Assembly: GCA_022315425.1 (NCBI GenBank)
Contig: JAIUPT010000041.1
Span: 310,001 to 374,000 of the forward strand
Direction: 5' to 3'
DNA: 64,000 nucleotides
Source of the DNA: Pseudevernia furfuracea
Lineage: Eukaryota; Ascomycota; Lecanoromycetes; Lecanorales; Parmeliaceae
Shown here in pieces: positions 55,993 to 64,000 of this stretch. A program made the position numbers and the translations under genes. The notes beneath the pieces were generated by a model. The model was not told where the DNA came from, ran no database searches, and worked only from the letters and a program-made list of their open reading frames with translations. Each line of letters begins with the position of its first letter. Position 1 is the first letter of the stretch.

Positions 55993-58500
55993 GATTTTTA
56001 AAAGACGATGAGTTCTGTGTCGGAACGCTTGGGATGAATGACTATTTTCCGGTATACAAATCGCTAGTCGATTTCGTTGCTGTCTGATCTAATTGCTCCT
56101 GGTTTTGATGAAAAGTAAGTACGAGACTCGTTTCTTATACAATATCCAACTTTGTCGCTGCAATTATGACGGTTTTCTTCCCGTTAATGCGAGCAAACAG
56201 AGCACCCTGAACCGGGGCTGAAACATCCTCCTCCCTGTGCAATTTGAACCCGCATGCGCGCAATTCCACCACCACTGAATCTCTGTATAGTAAGCCTCCC
56301 CCACACTCATGCAGCATGCACAAAGACGTCAGTACAGCGAGTTTGGATTGATTGATCATGGTCGCTTGTATAATTTTTATTTTAATTATATAAAGACTTA
56401 CTTTTCTGTTCGAGCCGCGAACTTGGTCCGAGCGGCTGCTGGGTGATCAACGGCCATCCCAATGATTGGTTTTTGCTCGACATGGGTATCCAGACCCAGG
56501 AAGCTGGATGCATATCTTGCTTCTTCCGCCTTGTTGTGCGATTCAATCGATTGCGACGGCAAGGAACATCGTAGACGCTTGTTTAGGTCCACGAGTTGCT
56601 ACCTATTCAGTTAATTTCTTACCTCGAAGAACAATGGGTTTGATCGAAATCACGAGGGATGTGACGAAATGACAGTGTCAGCCTTGTTTTATTTAAGAGA
56701 ATGTACAGCGACATGAGCCTGTGACAGCTGCAAAGGGATACAACGAATATTCAGGGGAAAATTATCAGTCAAGGAGCCTGAACTTTCCAGCAATCGCTAC
56801 ACGAGCTCTCTGCTTTTACGTATATAAGGAACCGCTCAAGTCTCAGGAGGCACGCGGTCAGTGCTATAGCATGGATGTCATGAAGCTCAAAATTTACGCT
56901 CTACTGATTCACGGCAACTACATCAAAAGTAAACCTTTCTCCAACTGCCGGGCTATTTTGTATAGGAGAGAAGTGACGGCTTCAGCGTAAGCTCCTGCAC
57001 GTGTTCAGGGAAAGAGTCAACAATCAGACTTTGTATCCTTATGGTGTTAGAATCCCGTCTGATCTTCAAGATGTGTGTGTGGATGCCGAGTTACGTTCCA
57101 CCCGCTTTTTGCCTTCGCCATTGGCAGGGCGAGTCGAGACAATTTAGTGTGGACGTTTGGCCTCAATACGGCAGACCCGCCGCGGTTGCTCGCTTAGGGG
57201 CCACCAGGGCGGCAGGTTCCAGTGCAAATATATCAAAAGGGTCATGTGCCCATGACCACGCGGAGCATTATTCGAGGCAGGTACTATTGAAGCAACAAGT
57301 AGGAGACGAGGAGAAATTATGAGGGAATAAAAATCATAGACGACGATGAGAGTATCGTCACTCCTAGAATTAAAGTACGTCTTCCTTTTGGAAGAGATGA
57401 GAGCGGGAATCAGCCCCATCATCGCCTTGGATAGAAGCGGCCATACAGTCCTTTTCAGATCGCGATTGACATAGAAGTTCCTCTCAAAGACGCGGAGCAA
57501 GGGACAATTGGCCATTATGTCGTGTACTTGGAGACGACGCTTACTTCGGGGAAGCTACTTGTGTCCAAGTCTCTAACCACCTCCCGATTGGACCTCTCAT
57601 CCTAACAGGTGTAGCGTGGGATCGATCTGGAGCAGATCAGCCGTCTGTGCACATTTCCACGTGTGATGCAAGAGTGCTTCACAGTCTCCGAGGCTCTGAG
57701 ACACCCGATTTAAGTTTTTCGCCGCCTTCTCTTCATTGGATATAATATAAGCACTGGCGACAGCAAGCCAAGCCAGACCGCTCAATTGATATCTCCAAGC
57801 TTTACTGTTGCGCCGCCGGGGGGGGAGGAACCATCGGAGGGTAGGCGTGTCATGAGCAGGGAGAGCGGATTGTTCTAGTGAGTAGACAATTGAAGAAAAA
57901 TGGGCGAAAGATCTCGTCTTAGCGAGAGTTCCGGAGGCATGGCGTATTAGACTCGCTTAGCCGCCCCTAAGGCCCTAAGTGCCCATCCCCGGATCTGCGG
58001 GAGGCGAACAACGCTATCATAAATCAGTGATGCACGCCGTGACGCCAGAGTAGTCCGGCCGCCCAACAAAAGGGTCAGAAAAGGGCTTGGCAGGCTGCCC
58101 GGAGAGAGAAAGTCTTAGAGGATCGCTGAAGCGCCCAATACGGACACTAAAGTGATCGAAGACTCACTTCTCTGGTCGAGACTTCTCAATGTGCTTTGAT
58201 GTGAAAGCTAGAGAACCGTGCAGAGTACCTGGCTGAAAATGTCATAGTGCCAATGAATTATCAATTCTGTTTGTGACGTTGCTAAAAGTTTACCAAAGGC
58301 AAACCCAATTTCCCCACAGTTGGAAGTGTTACCGTATTCATATTGGCCTCAACTAAGAGTTGGCCAAGACCATCTTGAATATCTATATAGTGGCATTTCC
58401 CCATCTGATTTATCTCTTACCTCTTACCATCCAAACATCAAAACATTTGCTTGCCGCTCACTCGCTTGAGGCAATCGAAAAATCTCTCTCCTTAGCAATC
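55993..58500. other. Mostly gene-free stretch
   Basis: 2.5 kb apart from the nuclease-like remnant. Frames at 56721-56990, 57041-57322 and 57144-57515 show no motif. No RNA gene seen. Confidence 0.4.
56135..56359 (-). pseudogene. Possible PDDEXK_3/GxxExxY-like remnant
   Basis: A 74-codon frame containing GGGLLYRDSVVVELRACGFK, which resembles the GxxExxY motif of PDDEXK_3 nuclease-fold proteins. The expected acidic/lysine core (a VIxExK-type strand) is replaced by VIIAATK, so the catalytic site is absent. A GT-rich donor-like GTAAGT and a second short frame upstream (56398-56592) suggest a decayed multi-exon gene. Identification by eye only and weak. Confidence 0.3.
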
Positions 58501-59124
58501 ATGGTACCTGTTGCAATCTTCTTAGCCCTCGGCCTCGCTGCGATTTCTCAAGCCTAGGATCAGTGTGTGACTGTCGCTGGGTCAATTCCACTTTGCGCTG
58601 TAAGTTATGGACGATGAGAACAGGTTTCCGCGCTAGAATCCGCCGCGGCAGATGTAGGCTGCGCTCCTACCGACTTCTCATCTCAATGCATATCATCAAA
58701 TTCGAGTTAGTCCCCATCATTGAACAACAAGCTTCTTACTCATGAGATTTAACAGTGGCGATCAACACTGCAGCTCTCTCTGGCGTCCTCAAAGGCTGCG
58801 GTCCAGCGGTAGAGGGTTTAGCGAGCGCTGTATATGCTTGTGCTGCATCGCCAAAACCAGCGGAAGCCTCGACTACCAGCTCGACACCTTCGACATTCTC
58901 AGCCTTAGCTGTTGTTGCAAGCAGTGCTGCGCCTGCTAGTCCCGCCCCAGTTCCCAACTACGTCAACCACAGCTTCTGCCACAGCTGTATCTCCATCAGC
59001 TGGAATCGGAAGCGGGAGTACGACCTCGAGTAGTGCTCCTCAATTCACTGGTGTCGCTGTCAAGACCGTCGCGTCGATTGGTAGATGCCTGAGCGTTTTC
59101 ATTGCCCTCATGGCTACTCTCTGA
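58501..59124 (+). pseudogene. CFEM-domain, GPI-anchored cell-surface protein, pseudogene
   Basis: CFEM proteins are small eight-Cys surface proteins of fungi. ATG 58501 starts a signal peptide (MVPVAIFLALGLAAISQA) directly followed by TAG. The CFEM motif then reads PLCAVSY, a TGA, ESAAADVGCAPTDFSSQC, and after a possible 50-bp intron AINTAALSGVLKGCGPAVEGLA. At least two Cys of the motif are lost (VSY, FSSQ) and a Ser/Thr-rich linker is interrupted by a frameshift near 58,950. The frame regained at the end carries a hydrophobic GPI-type tail (VASIGRCLSVFIALMATL). Several changes are C-to-T or G-to-A, as RIP would make, but the sample is small. Confidence 0.7.
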
Positions 59125-60541
59125 GCGATTGTGCCCATGAAAGATAATTTATCTTTGTTGAATCGGCATGAGAGCTAGGTCGATGATGAGATATGGATGT
59201 GCAATTGAATGATCTTGCTCGATGAAGAACAGATGCAGTTTTCATTCTGGCTGAGTGTCTGCGAGAGGGATTCTCTAACATATTAACAGAACTCTCTCTT
59301 GCTAAAATTTGGGAAACGCCTATTATATATAGCTCAGCCTTTGCCAAATCGCACAATTTCAAAACGCTTCGGATACACTCCAGTAAATATTTTCTGGTCG
59401 AGTCTCGACAGTGCAGACGACGTGACGACAAAAAGGCGCAAGTAATTACGTGTCATGTCTTCAGCAACTGTAAAATCTAGGCATAAGCAAACTACAGGTT
59501 GAATGACTTTGCCTTGCTTTCCAATAGCTAGAAATCAAAGTAGTAAGGTAAGTATACTCCACTAGGCGAGGTTACGGAAGAGTGGAATCGGACACCGAGC
59601 AACCTATCGCATCCCGCCGTCGTTGATATCAGCCCACACATGATACCCGATGTTGCATTGGTTTCAAACGAGTTAGATGCAGAAGACAGTAACAACCAGA
59701 GCATTGCATTGAATTGAATTGAATTGAATTGAATTGAATTGGAGGACAATGTAGTCGTCCTTGGGGGCCTCTACCAAGGAATAGAAAAAGAGTAAAGAAA
59801 TGGCTTGGTGAAAAACTGTGGTGGTGGTTCTCACGCTTACCGAAAAGTGCTTAGTCCCACCCAACGAAGGACCCCTGTCGAAACCGTATCTTAGTCTGAG
59901 TCTCTGGACTCTGGGGGCCCTCGGGGCCCAACAATGGTCTTTTCATCAATTAATTCTCATAATAATTTGAGGTCATTATTATTATTATTATTCTAGAGCT
60001 TCAGATAAAACTCTAGTCCGAGCGAATAATTTATGTGACAACCCGTAGATTATTGCCGAAAGGTGCATGAAAATTGAAAGGAAAATTGAAAGGAAAAGGC
60101 CCTTGTATGGTGATCGGTGTGTCACTGAAAAGTAGGATGCGGGGACTCGGCTTGCATCTGAGCCATCCTTAATAGAAGTCGCCGACATTTGGCGGAGTTA
60201 ATTCTATCCGGCTGACTGTAGCTGAATACCTTCGGCGGCATCCATATTGAACTAATACCTACCCTACCCTACTTTACTCACCTACGCCGATCGCTTACTC
60301 CTATACTCCTTCCTTCCACTGTCTTCTCATCCGCGACAACACATTATCAATAATCTTTACCCTCTTCAGTGTATCCTCCAACAAACACTCCCACTCTCCT
60401 TCTCAACAACACCTTCAAGTCAAGCTAAGCCGGGCCGGACAAATCGTCGCTACGAAATTTGGAATTCTTCCCACGCCATCCAACACCACTTCTTACTGAC
60501 TTACCTTCCATACTTCCTGCCACTTTGGCAGCATCGACAGT
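59125..60541. other. acc1 promoter region and upstream flank
   Basis: 1.4 kb without a convincing gene. Notable: a GAATT microsatellite at 59,711-59,740 (six exact copies, with two degenerate units before) and a TTA repeat near 59,977-59,992. From 60,240 to 60,541 the plus strand is pyrimidine-rich, as is common in fungal 5' leaders. The acc1 start lies at 60542. Confidence 0.55.
59701..59740 (+). repeat. Pentanucleotide microsatellite (GAATT)n
   Basis: Six perfect GAATT units from 59,711 preceded by two GCATT units. Simple sequence repeat. Confidence 0.9.
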
Positions 60542-63500
60542 ATGGCCTCTTTGACCGTCAACGGGGCGCCCAAGACCAATGGCACTCTAACAAATGGCGA
60601 CGCCCATCCCGCCAAAGAGCAGTCGCGATCGACGAATCCGAGCTCTTATGCCGCCAAGTTCAACATCCATCCCCACTTCATCGGCGGTAACCATCTGGGA
60701 GCAGCTGCAGCAGGTTCCGTCAAGGACTTTGTCGCTAACCACGATGGGCACACCGTTATTACCAGCGTAAGCTTCCCAGATACAGCTTCTGGAGTGGCAT
60801 GAAGCTGGACTGACTGGCCAACTACGTAGGTGCTCATTGCAAACAACGGTATCGCTGCAGTCAAAGAGATAAGATCTGTACGGAAATGGGCCTACGAAAC
60901 ATTTTTAGACGAGCGGGCCATACAATTTACGGTGATGGCCACACCAGAAGATCTAGCAGCAAATGCAGACTACATAAGGATGGCGGATCAATACGTTGAG
61001 GTTGGTACATCTCAACGGCAAGGCTGCCAGCGTTCTGGCACCCGAATGTTTCGGATGGTAAAAGTTCGTGCTGATCTCTTGCACACAGGTACCCGGCGGC
61101 ACCAACAACAACAATTACGCAAACGTGGAATTAATCGTTGACATTGCTGAGCGAATGAACGTCCATGCGGTTTGGGCAGGATGGTGAGTATTCGCTCTGC
61201 TCTTTGTCTTTGGTGAAGCTAAAATCTTCGTAGGGGACACGCTTCAGAAAACCCTCAATTGCCCGAATCTTTAGCTGCATCACCGAAGAGGATTATTTTC
61301 ATCGGTCCTCCGGGCTCGGCAATGCGGTCGCTGGGTGACAAGATCTCCTCCACAATCGTTGCACAGCATGCAAAAGTCCCATGTATACCTTGGTCTGGTC
61401 AAGGGGTCGACAAGGTCCGAATTGACGAGCAAGGCATTGTCGCGGTCGACGATGATGTTTACGACAAAGGATGCACCCACTCACCCAAGGAGGGTCTAGA
61501 AGCAGCTCGCAAGATCGGATTTCCTGTGATGGTCAAGGCGTCGGAAGGAGGTGGAGGCAAGGGTATCCGCAAAGTGGACAACGAGGAAAATTTCACTGCT
61601 CTCTATAATGCCGCTGCGAGTGAGGTGCCTGGATCGCCCATATTCATAATGAAGCTTGCCGGAAATGCCAGGCATTTGGAGGTACAATTGCTGGCCGACG
61701 AGTACGGGAACAATATTTCCCTTTTTGGAAGAGATTGTTCGGTGCAAAGGAGACATCAGAAGATTATTGAAGAAGCTCCTGTCACAATCGCCAAACCTGC
61801 TACATTTCGAGCCATGGAGAAGGCTGCCGTTCGGCTCGGTAGGCTTGTAGGCTACGTTTCCGCCGGCACTGTAGAGTACCTCTACTCGCACGCTGATGAC
61901 AAGTTCTACTTCTTGGAGCTGAATCCCCGATTGCAAGTCGAGCATCCAACAACGGAAATGGTCAGCGGTGTCAACCTTCCAGTTGCCCAATTACAAATAG
62001 CTATGGGTGTCCCCCTTCACAGAATACGGGATATTCGAATACTGTACGGTGCAGACCCACAGTCAACATCGGAAATAGACTTCGACTTCTCCAATCAAGA
62101 CAGCCTCAAATCCCAACGGCGACCAACTCCCAAAGGCCACACCACGGCATGTCGTATCACGTCGGAAGATCCAGGCGAGGGTTTCAAGCCTTCAAGCGGT
62201 ATGATGCATGAACTCAATTTCCGAAGTAGCTCGAATGTGTGGGGTTATTTCTCTGTTGGTACGGCGGGAGGTATCCACAGCTTCTCCGACAGCCAGTTCG
62301 GTCATATCTTTGCATACGGAGAAAATCGGTCCGCTTCTAGGAAACACATGGTCGTCGCACTGAAGGAACTCAGCATCCGTGGTGACTTCCGAACGACGGT
62401 CGAGTACCTCATCAAGCTTCTTGAGACGCCTGCTTTCGAGGACAACACGATCACGACTGGTTGGCTTGATGAGTTGATCACCAATAAACTGACAGCAGAG
62501 AGACCCGATCCAATACTAGCTGTGGTCTCTGGAGCCGTTACCAAAGCCCACGTCGCAAGCGAGGGCTGCATAGCAGAGTACCGGAAGGGCCTTGAAAAGG
62601 GCCAGGTTCCTGCGAAAGATGTCCTCAAGACCGTTTTCCTGGTCGACTTTATCTACGAAGGCATTCGCTACAAATTCACGGCGACACGGTCTAGTGTGGA
62701 TAGCTACCATCTCTTCATCAATGGATCGAAGTGCGCTGTTGGTGTGCGGGCCCTTGCTGACGGTGGACTGCTCATCCTGCTCAGCGGAAAAAGTCACAAC
62801 ATCTACTGGAAGGAAGAAGTTGGTGCCACTCGTATCAGCGTCGACAGCAAGACATGTCTCCTCGAGCAAGAAAATGACCCTACTCAGCTACGAACGCCCA
62901 GTCCAGGCAAGCTCGTAAAGTTCACAGTAGAGAATGGCGAGCACGTCAAAGCTGGACAGGCGTTCGCCGAGGTCGAAGTCATGAAGATGTACATGCCATT
63001 GATTACGCAGGAAGCAGGCACAGTGAACCTCATCAAGCAGCCTGGGGCAGTCTTGCAAGCAGGCGACATTTTGGGTATACTTGCTTTGGACGATCCGTCT
63101 CGTGTCAAGCACGCGCAGCCGTTCTCATCTCAGTTGCCTGCTCTTGGACCGCCTCAAGTGGTTGGTAACAAGCCGCCGCAGAGATTTGCCTTGCTGCACA
63201 GCATCCTACAAAACATTCTTCAAGGCTTTGACAACCAAGTCATCATGGCTTCTACACTGAATGAATTGGTAGAAGTCCTCCGTGACCCCGAGTTACCCTA
63301 TGGCGAATGGAACGCTCAATTCTCAGCTCTACATGCCAGAATGCCCAGCAAGTTAGATTCACAATTTACACAAATTGTCGAGCGAGCGAAATCACGAAAG
63401 TCGGAATTCCCAGCAAAACAATTGACCAAGGCAATGACTCGTTTCCTCGAAGAAAACGTTAACCCTGGAGACGTCTTGGTGTTGAAGTCCTCTCTTCGAC

Positions 63501-64000
63501 CTTTGGTGGAGGTGATGGATCGTTATACTGAGGGCCTGAAGGTTCATGAATACCAAGTCTTCTGCGATCTTCTTGACCAATACTACAACGTCGAAAAGCT
63601 TTGGTCAACCCGCAATTCTCGTGATGAGGATGTGGTACTCAAGCTCAGGGAACAGAACAAAGATGACATACTCAAAGTCGTTCACACCGTACTCTCGCAC
63701 AGCAAGATTGGGGCTAAGAACAATCTTGTTCTCGCAATTCTCGAGATGTACCGTCCCAACAGGCCAAATACTGTCAACGTTGCAAAATATTTCCGGGCAC
63801 ACCTGCGGAAGCTGACCGATCTGGAATCGAGAGCGACAGCTAAAGTTACTCTCAAGGCTCGAGAGGTGCTTATTCAATGCGCACTGCCATCACTCGAAGA
63901 GCGAGAATCACAGATGGAGCACATTCTTCGCTCCTCTGTAGTCGAGTCAAAGTATGGTGAAACTGGCTGGGATCATCGGGAACCTAATTTGGACGTGCTC
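60542..64000 (+). CDS. acc1: Acetyl-CoA carboxylase, N-terminal 1086 residues, 3' cut by the window
   Basis: The cytosolic multidomain enzyme makes malonyl-CoA, the first step of fatty-acid synthesis. Exons: 60542-60766, 60830-61000, 61089-61183 and 61234 onward past 64000; introns of 63, 88 and 50 bp with canonical ends. Visible: VLIANNGIAAVK opening the biotin carboxylase domain, ATP-grasp KASEGGGGKGIRK, LEVQLLADEYGN, and the metal-binding FYFLELNPRLQVEHPTTEM. The biotin carboxyl carrier follows, with the biotinylated Lys in EVEVMKMYMP. The central regulatory region (helical, about 850-1086) is then partly present. The carboxyltransferase domain lies outside. The ATG at 60542 is followed by a variable low-complexity N-terminus, as in other fungi. 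No defect seen. Confidence 0.97.

Overview
The window looks like nuclear DNA of a filamentous ascomycete (Pezizomycotina). Genes carry short introns of 49-108 bp (one of 289 bp) with GTRNGT donors and YAG acceptors. One transposon shows the AT-rich, stop-riddled decay typical of repeat-induced point mutation (RIP). The gene set includes NUDE, an Atg17-like protein, a SconB/Met30-type F-box/WD40 protein, acetate kinase with phosphoketolase, and a decayed NACHT-type STAND gene. The species cannot be told from the sequence. All names rest on motifs recognised by eye; no database search was run.

Layout, left to right. 1-20.8 kb is a gene-dense core: nudE (minus, 3' end outside the window), an APC-type permease (plus), acetate kinase (minus) and phosphoketolase (plus) sharing a 658-bp promoter region, a RING/ZZ-like/SH3 protein (minus), a mitochondrial/peroxisomal carrier with an unusual helical tail (plus), histone H4 (minus), an F-box protein (minus) and a small secreted protein (minus). 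22.3-25.6 kb is a RIP-degraded hAT transposon with GC-rich ends. 25.6-46.5 kb holds a GT25-type glycosyltransferase (plus), a DUF202 membrane protein (minus), a PP1 glycogen-targeting subunit (minus), cohesin SMC3 (minus), RIO1 kinase (plus), Atg17 (minus) and a Rossmann-fold protein (plus). Two poor stretches, 27.3-29.8 and 33.5-37.6 kb, show no convincing gene.

46.5-60.5 kb is a decayed accessory segment: a 338-bp unit with 14-bp inverted ends, a broken NACHT/ankyrin gene, an intact sconB-like gene, a small secreted protein, a possible PDDEXK-like remnant and a CFEM/GPI-type pseudogene. The window ends inside acc1 (acetyl-CoA carboxylase), of which about 1086 N-terminal residues are present.

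How genes may work together: phosphoketolase makes acetyl-phosphate, and acetate kinase converts it to acetate and ATP. Acetate can feed acetyl-CoA, the substrate of acetyl-CoA carboxylase, although that gene lies 54 kb away and no regulatory link is visible. The other neighbours are housekeeping genes with no evident shared pathway.
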